Source: Tremella fuciformis (lineage: Eukaryota; Basidiomycota; Tremellomycetes; Tremellales; Tremellaceae). Taken from it: a stretch of DNA of 64,000 bases. The notes beneath the pieces are model-generated. The model was not told the DNA's origin and did not search any database. It saw nothing but the letters and a program-made list of their open reading frames with translations. The translations under genes and the position numbers were made by a program. Location: the NCBI GenBank assembly GCA_032768795.1, contig CP136490.1, forward strand, positions 6,944,001 to 7,008,000, read 5' to 3'. How positions within the stretch are numbered: the stretch's first letter is position 1; the number at the start of each line of letters is the position of its first letter. Below, one piece after another: positions 29,824-39,855 of this stretch.

Positions 29824-30271
29824 ACCCATACCGAGGGTGTGTTTCGATATCATGTGGACATTGCCATGTAGGCATCATTCGTAATCAACTGTCATTTTAC
29901 GACATCTCACGCGCATAGAGGGCACGAGGACAATCTATACATAGGCAAGTAATATATGAAGTAATGCCATGCATAGACATAATGCGCAGGGTCATGCTTG
30001 TGAGTGCTGCGAGCTTCACGAGCAGGACCGAGCAGGCGAGTGGGTCTGTCTCGGCGTCTAAAGGAGACTCGGCAAGTTGAGGTCTGGTCCTTTGACCACG
30101 ATCTCCCTTCTCGGGGTCACGCTACGCACCACTGAGTGATTCAAGGAGTAGACTCGTGGACGAGGGGGCCCAACATAGTTGCAGAGGAGGGGATGTCGTC
30201 CTGTACTGGTGACCTGCCCCGACCAATTACGCCCTTTTTCGACTTCACCGACCGCTTTCACTCTTTTAGAC
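29824..30271. other. Intergenic region between chitin deacetylase and GH128 copy 3
   Basis: 450 nt, partly A/T-richer than its surroundings just after 29850 (likely 3' UTR). No other feature seen. Confidence 0.4.
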
Positions 30272-31642
30272 ATGCTGCCGCTTTTCGCTGTGACGTACCT
30301 CGGCTGGACCGCAGGCGTTTTTGCAGCATCGGACAAGGTGGGCCAGCAGCATCACTCTACATTGCGGCTGATCGACAGGCAGGCATCAGCTGGCCAATAC
30401 AAGAAGCCACGACCGAGCCTGTGCAGGCTTTCTTGGGAAGCGGCTCGGTACGGATCTCCTCCCGCTATACTTTGCCTGAGCTGACAACAGGTGATCACTT
30501 GGTTCTTTGACTGGAACAAGAACTACGGTCCGACTGCGTTCCTCCCGCTCACTCCGGCAGGCATCACATTTGACGCAGAATTCGTGCCCACGGAGTAAGC
30601 CTTGCCTCCAAGCACTTCGTTCTCGCTCAAGATGTCTAGATACTCGCCGTGGACACTGAATGATGGGGTGGAGTGGCAGACTGGGTTCAAGGAGGTCAAG
30701 GGATTCAACGAGCCGGACTTGAGCCAGCAGGCGGCTGCAGACCCTATCACGGCGTCGGAAGCGTACGTTTCTCATGCACCTCGTACTGTACAGAGGCTGA
30801 AGAGGAGATGGAAGACCATGGTCGATCAAGTGAGGGCGATCAACCCCGATGTCAAGCTCCATTCGCCCGCAGTGGCGTTCAACCAGACCTGGCTAGACGT
30901 GGGTTTGCCATGCCACGAGTATGTGGCGCATAAACTTGAGGCTGAAGGAGAGACCTGGTTTGATAATGTGTGTCCGGGGTGGTCGGCGTCTAGCTGGAAC
31001 GACAGCAGCTTCAACTGCACCTACGCCCCCGACTACGTGTCTGTTCACGCATATCGGATCGACTTCGATGACTTCACCGAGCTCGTAACGGGCTATCACA
31101 CGCGGTACGGGCTGCCGGTGGTCGTTCCGGAGTTCGCGGCGTGGGTGAGCCCGCCACGACTCAACTCCACTTGAGTGGCAGAGCTGAGTCATAGTCGTTC
31201 GACTCGGATAGCGGCTTGAGTCAGAATGACACGTCAACATATATGAGTGAGTCGTCTGCTTCGACCGGAGGCTCAAGGGCTGAGAATAGCGAAAACGACT
31301 CAATGGATGGATGCGCAGGACTGGATAATCAAGTATGCCTGGTTTGGCGCGATGAGGAATCCGACATGGCTGTATGGCGTGGGAGCAGAGAACAGGCTGA
31401 TGCACAAAGACTCGTCGCTGACTGGCCTGTACGCTGCCGGGGCAAGTATGAAGTCCGCTGACAGGCAGGGGACAGCAGTACGTAGCCGGACAGTAGGCCA
31501 GACGTCACCTGCTCCGTGCGCCGTGCCACACGATGTATCTTGCATCTTTGCTGAGTCTACGTCATCCCACGGCATACTTAAGCGCACGGGTGCAGGAGTT
31601 CTTGGAGCACAGCTCCTTGTCCTCTCTATCTGGCATCTGTAA
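30272..31642 (+). CDS. Secreted GH128-type glycoside hydrolase, copy 3
   Basis: Exons 30272..30337, 30379..30447, 30491..30594, 30640..30762, 30808..30898, 30953..31144, 31195..31246 and 31290..31642 give 349 residues. Signal peptide MLPLFAVTYLGWTAGVFAA. Core: AGISWPIQEATTEPV, ITWFFDWNKNYGP, TFDAEFVPTE, VKGFNEPDLSQQ, WKTMVDQVRAINPDVKLHSP, YAPDYVSVHAYRIDF, LPVVVPEFAAW and IIKYAWFGAM. Both catalytic glutamates are kept. After the family's normal end (NRLMHKDSSLTGLY) the frame runs on for about 65 residues to a short hydrophobic C-terminus (GVLGAQLLVLSIWHL). That is either a GPI-like tail or read-through of an unrecognised last intron, so the 3' end is the least certain part. Confidence 0.8.
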
Positions 31643-31943
31643 TTCGGGCTCCCTACCTTGCAACAGGAGTCCTCCTACACATGAAGGCCTAGTATCTCTC
31701 GCTAGCTGTCGCTTAGAGATTGGAAAAGCGCCCTTTATGCTCCAAGCGAGGCGGGCATGAGCTTGCGTGCACTGCTTGAGAACAGTGGCAAATCTCCACT
31801 CGCCTTCTCGTGCGAAATCGGAGCACTGTAGAAGGTTGACAGCGTGAAGGCATTCTCCTTGTCCAATCGCTTACCTATAAGAACCCCCGTCCAGCAACCC
31901 ATTCCCACTTGTGCAGCATACGGCGCTTCACTCACAGGACACC
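31643..31943. other. Intergenic region with TATA-like box
   Basis: Contains CCTATAAGAAC near 31873-31883, about 65 nt before the next ATG. Otherwise nothing recognisable. Confidence 0.4.
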
Positions 31944-32891
31944 ATGGCCACTGAGGACAAGCTCGGACCCCTTTTGCCTTTCTCAGACGTTTCTGTCACC
32001 AGTGGCGGGGATGTTTCGCAGAAACAATCTGACCCGTATTCGACCATGAAAATACAGATGTCGAACAGTCTCGAAAGCGGCAAAGCGGGCAGCGTGCAGG
32101 GATCCTCGGAGAAGAAGTCCGATGGTCTCCTTCACTCTACACTCTCTCCCCTGGGAGAAACCGAAGCAGTATCACTCCAACCCGTGCTACCCGGGTTGGC
32201 CTTCTTCACCGGTCCCCTTGAGTCCAGCGACGGGCAGCCATCCCGTCAAGAGTTGACTCGGGCAGCCGAATTTCGGCGACAGCAGCTGATCGAAATCCCG
32301 AGAAAATGGGGTTCTGACGCGGAACTTCGCTGCAGCGTCGAACAGGCGACGGCCTGGATGGTTCTCACCCAGGAGCGCACTCTCCTCAAACTCGTTCTTT
32401 TGGAAAGGGCTGCGGATCCGAACTTTCCCTATCAGACGTTCGAAGGCACTTTGTATGATGCGTTCGAAGACGACTTCAACGATTTCCCATCACCTCCGTA
32501 TGTGGAAGACGTGGTCGAGAGGTTCGACTTCGTCAAGAAGGCTCCAATTTACCCCCGCGACATCCCCAGCACAGATGATCCCACTATCCTCTTGGAGTTG
32601 AAGGAGCTGTATACGAAAGCGAAGCTGGCGACTCTGCAGAGTAAGGAGTGCCAAATCCCGATGTTCGACGAGTGGTCCGCCCGCGTGGAAATGCCAGAGG
32701 CGGACCGCGAGGCCAGCAGAGCAGGACTGTCAGACTTCATCAAGTCGTCTGAGCAGCAGTGCAAAGAGGCGCACAACGAGATGCAAGAGGTGCTCAACAT
32801 CTATGAAGACCTCAAATCTAAGATCTTGAACGGCTCATGCGATCCTGATCCCGACGATGGCACTGAGGGGTGCAAGGACGTCGAGGCTTAG
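31944..32891 (+). CDS. Unrecognised 315-residue protein, apparently lineage-specific
   Basis: Single uninterrupted frame with a strong start context (CACCATGGCC) and a CTATAAGA box upstream. The first ~120 residues are Ser/Gly-rich and disordered. From about residue 125 on it is a charged helical protein: RQELTRAAEFRRQQLIEIP, SVEQATAWMVLTQERTLLKL, VLLERAADPNFPYQTFEG, LELKELYTKAKLATLQSK, DFIKSSEQQCKEAHNEMQEV and LNIYEDLKSKILNG, mostly coiled-coil-like. No signal peptide, membrane segment or known motif. Being intronless is unusual in this window, where nearly every conserved gene is split. Function unknown. Confidence 0.55.
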   Translation: MATEDKLGPLLPFSDVSVTSGGDVSQKQSDPYSTMKIQMSNSLESGKAGSVQGSSEKKSDGLLHSTLSPLGETEAVSLQPVLPGLAFFTGPLESSDGQPSRQELTRAAEFRRQQLIEIPRKWGSDAELRCSVEQATAWMVLTQERTLLKLVLLERAADPNFPYQTFEGTLYDAFEDDFNDFPSPPYVEDVVERFDFVKKAPIYPRDIPSTDDPTILLELKELYTKAKLATLQSKECQIPMFDEWSARVEMPEADREASRAGLSDFIKSSEQQCKEAHNEMQEVLNIYEDLKSKILNGSCDPDPDDGTEGCKDVEA

Positions 32892-33789
32892 GCCCCGACG
32901 GCGCTTGGACAGAGGCGCGGAGCCCAGACGAAGATGTGGAAATAGGTCGAGGCACACTCCCAGATTTCCGCTCGCATTGGGCCTCCAACCATTCTCTATT
33001 GTCATATGCACATGCCCATAGAACTGCGCCTCTCTGCGTCGCCGCAGGGGACCAGACATGCAATCATTGCCCCTAAACAGAAACGCACAGCATAATGGAA
33101 CGCATCTATGCGCTTCGCAATGAACATGGGTGGCATTGCCTATTATCTAGACGCACGGAACCCATGTCCAGAAAGATGTGTGGCTGGGTGCTGTCGGGCT
33201 ACGAGATTCTTCTCACTCACACGGCTTGAACGCCGAAGTCCGTTCTGTCGGATCTGGGCAAATCAGAGACCCACCCCTGGCCCATTACTTGGCATTGCTG
33301 TAGCATGTCATGAAGCTTATCAGGCTCGGCGCACAACGGCCACTCGGCCTCAAGCATATCACTGGGTAGACATTGGGCGCTTACACGCGAGCCTTGCTTT
33401 TTTTCTTCTCTTGAGTAGGCCGATCAGGGTGAAAAGGTTGACAGGCAAGCCTTTTGCCTTCGAATGCACTGTGAAGGCTTCGGCCCGATTCGTATCTTTC
33501 TCGCCGTTCGCGCCGGTCTAAGGGGGCAACTTATAACTCGGACGATCAGGTGGGGAGCTGAAGGTAGCCCGGGGGGCTAGAAGGCGGCTTATCTCGTCTG
33601 GTCACGACTGTGAACGGACGTTCGAGTCCTCTCCCCCTCAAGATGCCGTATTCTTGAAACGCGAAAGGCTTCACTTTGCACTCCAGGAAAAAGCAAGGGC
33701 AAATCCTCTCCCCTGAAACTCGATACTCGCTGAAAGGTCACATCTTGGCGTCAGCGGTGGGTGTTTGTCTCCATACTATAAGATACAGT
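32892..33789. other. Gene-poor stretch
   Basis: 900 nt. One open plus frame (33108..33521) has no protein-like composition or family. A tRNA-like sequence near 33552-33640 was examined and rejected. Nothing else seen. Confidence 0.4.
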
Positions 33790-34969
33790 ATGTCTCGCTC
33801 CCCTGTCAGCGTCGATCAATTACTGCTCCCTCCCTCAAGCCACAGAGTCACTTTCCTCCCCGGCCTTTTCCACCACCACCGCTCATTGTTGCTGATTGCA
33901 GAAGGAGCCTATCTCGTCGCTCTTGACCTCATACCCGCCACCAGCGATGGAGCTACTCGAGTTGCTTTCGAAGGTGGCGAGACCGAGCCGCTCGAGCACT
34001 GGACCACCCACTGCTGAAGACGACTATTTGGGATTAGACTCTTGACCGAAGACATCTGGGACCGCGAGAACATCGTGCCTCGGGAATCCAATCCGAAAGC
34101 TTCGAGTACCGAGAGCGGCATGCCACAACAGCAACCAGGGCCAGTGCAAGTATCATCTGGTATACCTGAGCGGGGTGAGCTCACTTTGTCTGAGCGTCTT
34201 CGTTGGGCTCTACCTGTCACGTTAGGAGGGAACAATGGATGGCTGGGCGATGAAGGTGAATCTCAGCGTTGGGCCGCTGAGAGGGATGAATTGCACAAAC
34301 AGCGTGCACTTAGCACATGCAGAAAGATCGCTCGGTCGTGCCCCGAAAAGCTACAGTACCAAATGGGGAAATTGCTCCGGACGCATCATCTCACAAAATG
34401 GATGCCGGCCGGGTGTACTCGAGCATGTCACGAAAGAGGGAAATTCCAAGAATCAAGACGGGGCCTCACTTGAATTGATCTAGTAGCGTTGAGCATGGGA
34501 GAAACCGAGCAAACCAAGATTGATGACACTGAGTGGTCCTCTGCGCGGCTGCCAAGACCTTATTACAGAATCGATCTGGACAATTGCATGACATTTCTCG
34601 GCGGACATACACCTCGCATACATCATAGAGGATATGTCCGAATTTTATCGCAAGTACTGTATTCCCCGAGCTCCAAGGTGTTGGAATAATGACACGTCCT
34701 CGTCATAACGCATACGAAACTTTCAACATAGTCGTATCGTAGCTACGCATTCTATGAATCACCTTCTGATCGCAAGCTTCGCATCTTCGAACACAAGGAC
34801 AGATGAGGAGGTGACGAAGCTAGGGGGTCCATCAAAGAGTTTCGAGCGGCTATCTTAGATGCGGCCGCGGAATTCGAAAGCCTCTGCGCAGAATACGAGG
34901 CTCTCAGAAGCAAGCTACGGGGCAAAGGAGAGCGCTGCGCTACGCACAAGGAATAAGCGTGCCTTCCAT
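33790..34969 (+). CDS. Uncertain lineage-specific locus, gene model unresolved
   Basis: Several coding-looking pieces lie on the plus strand but I cannot join them with confidence. A CTATAAGA box near 33777 precedes ATG 33790 (MSRSPVSVDQLLLPPSSHR). A probable 55-nt intron ending CTGATTGCAG then joins KEPISSLLTSYPPPAMELLE. A second open stretch reads TEDIWDRENIVPRESN and later GELTLSERLRWALPVTLGG. A third, ending at 34958-34960 (TAA), reads IKEFRAAILDAAAEFESLCA and EYEALRSKLRGKGERC. The last resembles the helical tail of the protein at 31944..32891. It may be a multi-exon gene, two genes, or a decaying relative of that neighbour. Confidence 0.25.
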
Positions 34970-36118
34970 GAACCTTACGAACGCCCCCTCGCGCGAGCCC
35001 CCGACCCCGACATTGTATACACTTGACTCATACTGTACACTACGGTGAAGTTGACAAAGACATGTTGAGAATATTTTTCTGGCACCACCATCGGCCTTTT
35101 CAGGGTCTGCGACTGCCTGTTTCCTGTTTGAAGTCCATGATTGATTCGACAGATACTACAAGCAAAGTCATGGCACGCAGTCCTCAATACAGGACAGATG
35201 TGATAGATCCAGAATCATGGCTACTGCAGGACCCCCTTTGGCCGAATTTGCCAGTAGTTGATAGTTGGTACTCCGCTCCTTCTCTCCCGCCGCCTGGAAT
35301 CCATGCGTCCGGTGACCATTGCACGACGGTTCAGCGGCCTGATCTGCTCAGAAGCGTGAACACTGCCTCAACAGAGTAGGAGCATCTAGACGAGCTTTTG
35401 GGAAGTGGGGAACCTCGCCGTCGTTCATACCCCCTCTGTTGTCCGACACTTCCCACTCTTCCCTGGAGGAGCCTAGTGGGTGATTTCACATCTAGTCCAG
35501 GGGGCGGCTGACATCAGTGCTGCGTGAAGTATTTTGCCCGCGAAGCCTCTCGCAGTTGGCTCCGAGGCGTCACTAAGCGACGATACACTTTGGTGCTTCA
35601 TGGGCAATGATGCCTAGGAATCAATCATGAGCCGCATTGACGACATCACATTTTTGCTCCCAGGATCCACCTTCCGCTTGATATTCTCGCTCAATGAATG
35701 GATTCCTGCTTGCTGGCTTTGCCATAGACTTTGCTGTCTCGAGTCGTGCCTTGCGAGTCAAGTCAATTGGAGTCCTCCTTTCCTTGTTCAGGGTGGGGCG
35801 ATAGTCTTCGAGCAACTCGGAAAGCACTCGGATCAGCGATTTCCCCACTCTTCCTTTGCGCACTCATTCCTTAGTGTGACATCCTCATCTGAATCCGCCT
35901 ACCTTTGCTCGTCGCAGTCAAGAGGATTTGGAAATTAAGGCCCTCTCCGCCTTACACCGCGGGACATGAAGGGATGTCCTAAAGAATCGTCTGGAGACCT
36001 GAGCGGCAAAGGGCGTCTTCGGGTACTTAGTTTCACAGTCCATGCGCTCAGCGCCGAGAAAACCCACTCAAGGCAAGTTCTTCCTTCTGCCACTCCATTG
36101 CTCGTATTCCGCGAAGTC
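34970..36118. other. Gene-poor stretch with weak minus-strand frame
   Basis: 1.15 kb. A minus frame at 35621..35863 (begins at GTG, reads RVLSELLEDYRPTLNKERRT and IEREYQAEGGSWEQ) has protein-like charge patterning. It has no ATG and no convincing upstream exon. No RNA gene or repeat seen. Confidence 0.35.
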
Positions 36119-36751
36119 ATGCCCAGTAAAGACGGAATGACCTATCGGGGTCGCAATGGACACCTCGGAAGACGAAGCACCACTGAGCCGCAGCGGTGCG
36201 CTACTCAGCTCGCTAGGGTGGGAAACGCAGCTAAATCCATCTCGACCCGATTGGCTCGCATACACAAACCTGGTCTCGGGGGCAAGCCCACCCGCTCGGA
36301 AGGCCTCAGTGCGACTTTGAAGGACTTGGCAGCCGAAGTGTCGTGGTTACATGAAGACTTGACTAAGCAGTATGAGCTGCTCGGTCCCGTTCCGTCCCCT
36401 GACGGATCAGCGGAGACTCTTTCTACGGTCGCAACGCAGCTGCAGGACGTCTTCCGCACGACCGTCGGCCTGATGACTGAGCTGAGCGCTGGGCGCACTG
36501 CTTCAAGTGGAGAATACAAGGTCACGGGACTTTCATTGGATCCTTGGGATACCTTGGGCGCCAACTTGTGGCGCATAGTTGTGAAGATGGATCAGATCCT
36601 CAAGAACGTAAATCCCGGGACAGACATGCTCTCGACCGTTTTGCCCCCTATCAAGGAGTATTTCACTGCCGTGTCCTCAATACACGATGCCTCCCGGGCC
36701 TCGCATCTGGGCGAAGAGCTGGGAGACAGCCGGGTCGATGATGTGGATTGA
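36119..36751 (+). CDS. Unrecognised 210-residue helical protein
   Basis: Single frame starting at ATG 36119. An in-frame ATG at 35966 would add 51 residues of poor composition. After a basic N-terminus (MPSKDGMTYRGRNGHLGRRS) the body is helical: QLARVGNAAKSISTRLARIH, LSATLKDLAAEVSWLHEDLT, AETLSTVATQLQDVFRTTVG, LWRIVVKMDQILKNVNPGTD and MLSTVLPPIKEYFTAVSSIH. It ends acidic (GDSRVDDVD). No signal peptide, membrane span or recognised domain. Like the gene at 31944 it is intronless and sits in the gene-poor interval between GH128 copies 3 and 4. Confidence 0.45.
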   Translation: MPSKDGMTYRGRNGHLGRRSTTEPQRCATQLARVGNAAKSISTRLARIHKPGLGGKPTRSEGLSATLKDLAAEVSWLHEDLTKQYELLGPVPSPDGSAETLSTVATQLQDVFRTTVGLMTELSAGRTASSGEYKVTGLSLDPWDTLGANLWRIVVKMDQILKNVNPGTDMLSTVLPPIKEYFTAVSSIHDASRASHLGEELGDSRVDDVD

Positions 36752-37505
36752 GTCTGGCAGGGGAGAGGGTTGGGATCGGACGCCTCTGCTCGATCGGTCA
36801 TCAAGACGTTCTTGGAGCCCTCGCGCAGGGGCATGCTTGTGCTAATGAGCTCCTATTCTCCCCATATGCACAGATTGCCATTCTTCGTTCACATGATGCC
36901 CATGGTCAGTGACAGTGCCCCACACCCGGAGAAGTAGAGTAGCTGATATGACGGTTCATAGGGTTCCAGCACAGCTGCTTCACTGAGCCTCACGTTCGGA
37001 GCGCGCCGAATTGGTGCTCCTCCCCTCCAGCTTCAGTGCGGCTCACCCTTGCTATCGTGTATCCGCTCACAATCACCGTACAGCATGATCCGGATCGTAA
37101 GAGCTCAGACGTTCGCAGTTGTGGCTCAAACCCGGATTAGCCTGTGCGCTCTCCCCTCGGGCCAATCCTTGACCAAAAGGTCACAATAGAATCAAGGACT
37201 CCGTTCACGTGGGCTCCCTCTTGCACCCCCACTGAGCCCACGGGCACGGGCTTGGCAGTATGGAGCGAAGCCCATGCGTGCAAAAGGATAGTAAGCAAAA
37301 TACATGGAACGCCCCCATGCTCCTTTGACCGAGATCATCCTGTTCTCGAAACCCGGAGAACAGAGGATCGAGGCGGGCCGCGTGTGCGCAGTCCCCGGGC
37401 TATAAGTACCACCTCCAGATGAGTCCCCTGTCTCTCAGCAGGGGGCTGCAGGACGACTCAGCTGAGTTCTCTGAAGTCACTCGTCGGGCCTTTGATCCAA
37501 TAATC
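36752..37505. other. Intergenic region with TATA-like box before GH128 copy 4
   Basis: 750 nt without coding signal. GGGCTATAAGTACC near 37397-37410 lies about 100 nt before the ATG of the next gene. Confidence 0.4.
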
Positions 37506-38668
37506 ATGTTTGGTGTTCTTGTCCGTCTGACGCTCCTTGCTGGTCAAGGCAGCGCCTCCCCAGTCAAGCGGGGTCACTCAGGCAAGGTGTGCACTCATCT
37601 TCGGCTCGCAAAGATAGTCGCTGAGCGTCGCAGGCAGGGATCAGCTGGCCGGTCCAGGAGCTGACCGCCAAACCCGTCGATGCATTCTTTGCCTCCGGCT
37701 CGGTGAGTGCCACGCTCACGTCCCTTCATCCGTGCGCAACCGCCACACTGCCACACCGCCGAGGGGTTTGTTCACAAATACTGACGACAGGCCGTCACCT
37801 GGTGGTGGGACTGGAACAAGAACTACGGGCCGTCCAACGCTCTGCCAAACACGCCGGCTGGCTGGCAGTCGCCGGGCGAGTTCATACCAGAGCTATGGGA
37901 GCCGGCCAACCTGAACGACGGGCTGGTGTGGCAGTCGGGCTTCTCCGAGATCAAAGGGTTCAACGAGCCCGACCAGAATGGAATCGATGTAGCCACGGCT
38001 GCTGCCGCGTGAGCTTGCACCCCTACGAGGGATGGGCGATGCTGATGATAGGTGGAAGACCATGGTCACCCAGGTACGGACAATCAACCCCGCTGTCAAG
38101 CTCCATTCGCCTGCTATGGCGTCCAACCAGGATTGGCTCTCGGTGCGCGTTGCCAGTGAAAGACGGACCATCTAGAGACTGACCCGGATATAGGAATTCT
38201 TCGACGCCGTGTGCCCCGGGTGGACAGCAGGCAACTGGGCTACTCTCAATTGCGCCTATGCCCCCGACTACGTCTCTGTTCATGCGTACCAGACCGACCT
38301 GACGAGCTTCAAGGGTCAAGTCAGCAACTACCACACCACTTTTGGTCTGCCCGTCGTGGTGGACGAGTTTGCGGCATTTGTCAGTCTACTTCGGAGATCT
38401 CACACCGTTTTTTGGCTGATGTCAAGGACTGGGGCACAGGTGCCGGATTAGACGCGGCGGGCACAAGTGCTTACATGGGTGAGCCGGCAGCCTGCCAATC
38501 AGTCCAGCCGGTACTAACATCACAGCTGGAGCTATATCGTGGTTGGACAGCCAGGCGTGGGTCATTAAGTACTCCTGGTTTGGCGCAATGACCAACGACG
38601 CCTTTCTCGGCGGGGTGTCCAATGGCAACCGCCTTATGGACGACAGTGGCAACCTGAACGCCTTGTGA
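37506..38668 (+). CDS. Secreted GH128-type glycoside hydrolase, copy 4
   Basis: 279 residues from exons 37506..37586, 37634..37702, 37791..38008, 38052..38142, 38194..38379, 38427..38478 and 38526..38668. Short signal peptide MFGVLVRLTLLAGQGSAS. Core: GISWPVQELTAKPVDAFFAS, TWWWDWNKNYGP, IKGFNEPDQNGIDVA, WKTMVTQVRTINPAVKLHSP, CPGWTAGNWATLNCAYAPDY, GLPVVVDEFAAF, KYSWFGAM and NRLMDDSGNLNAL. Both catalytic glutamates are present. It has lost the intron that copies 1-3 carry between the DAEFVP and GFNEP regions. It stands 6 kb from the other three copies. Confidence 0.85.
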
Positions 38669-38999
38669 GCTCATTTTGACCCAATGTTGTCAAGTGGTAT
38701 CGAGGTGCTGATAAGAGAGGGGCAAGCAGTATGTCAATGGTGGGGCCGCTTAGAACTTTGGTGGAGCTTGCTCTCCAGATTTTCTACAAGTTTGTTAGTG
38801 ATACATTCTGCGCTTCACAGTGTTGCTATCCGACCGCCTGCCGATGTATCTGTACGACTGTCCTCTTGCTCCTCTTCAACTGGCTCTTCTTCACCGCTCA
38901 GCATACTCTTTTCCTCTATTGCGCCATCCTCATCCGGCAATGTGATGATGCTAGCGCCCGGCTGGTCCTCCTTCACTTCCTCCGCCACCCACTTGCCTC
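38669..38999. other. Convergent 3' region
   Basis: Between the ends of GH128 copy 4 and the minus-strand Gly/Met-rich gene. A minus frame (EEVKEDQPGASIITLPDEDG) is open across part of it, but the in-frame stop at 39000 of the preferred model excludes it. Confidence 0.35.
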
Positions 39000-39855
39000 T
39001 CAAAATCCCCAAGGCATCCCGCCCATCCCATACCCATACCCACCCATGGCCGTTCCGTGGCCCATCGGCAGGGCTCCCATGCCCATGCCGTAGTCTCCAA
39101 ATAGTCTTCGATTGTCAGCTTTGCTGCAAGGCAGACTGCAGCTGACTCACCCGCCAGGGGGATACCTTGGCATCTAAAAGTACCAAGGCATCCTCGGCAT
39201 CAGCTGCTGCATCCAAGGAGACATCAGACTTGCCCCGTATGCGCCGCTACCGAGTCCACCTCCGAGCATGCCCTACCCGTGAGCAAGAGGAGCCACAAAG
39301 AAACAAGCCAAGTCAGCCAAAAGGAGATCGCACTCACCATCCCTCCCATGCCCATCATCATAGGGTTCATCATGCCCATTCCACCCTGCGATATCAGTCA
39401 CTCCCGATTGAGTCTAGCTGATGCGACCGACCATCATCATTGGATTCATCATACCCATTCCACCCATCCCGCCCTGCAGCGTTAGAGCAGTGCCGCTAAG
39501 CGGCCGCCACTTACCATCATCATCGGGTTCATGCCCATTCCCTGCTCTTAGTCTCGGATCTAGCGAAGTCCGGCTAGACTCAGCCCGTACTCACCATCAT
39601 CATTGGGTTCATCATGGGGTTCATCATGCCCATTCCTCCGAGCCCCATTCCGCCAAGCCCCATACCTCCCATTCCGCCCATGCCCCCGCCCTGTTGTGGA
39701 TCAGCAATCGGGTGGTCAGGAGGAGGCGGCAGCGGTGTTTGCGGTATCGTGGGTATATAGGGCAGATAGAGTGGGAAGCGAGTGCGATCGCGGGCAATGG
39801 CAGCACGAATAGCGCCAGCCTTGTCTTGTCTACGACGAGTGGGTCTTTGAACCAT
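39000..39855 (-). CDS. Gly/Met-rich low-complexity protein built from near-repeated exons
   Basis: 174 residues from seven exons: 39595..39855, 39515..39541, 39432..39473, 39338..39385, 39235..39272, 39152..39165 (a 14-nt microexon) and 39000..39094. The N-terminus (MVQRPTRRRQDKAGAIRAAI) and PLPPPPDHPIADPQQ lead into GGGMGGMGGMGLGGMG, then repeated GMxxNPMMM units. Exons 1-3 end in ATGATGATG at a phase-0 donor and exons 2-4 begin with a GG codon pair. It ends YGMGGMPWGF. Intron 5 uses a GC donor (GCAAGT). A similar ATG-repeat exon at about 40174-40200 (MDPHTMMMM) could be an alternative first exon. The function is unknown, and such compositions occur in condensate-forming proteins, which is speculation here. 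Confidence 0.5.

Noticed and set aside
33552..33640. tRNA-like sequence: GGGGAG and CTCCCC could pair as an acceptor stem, with a GTTCGAGTCC box and a GGTAGC box
   Set aside because: The anticodon and T arms cannot be folded with a proper 7-base loop and stem, and the acceptor stem is only six pairs. At most a tRNA-derived relic; not annotated.
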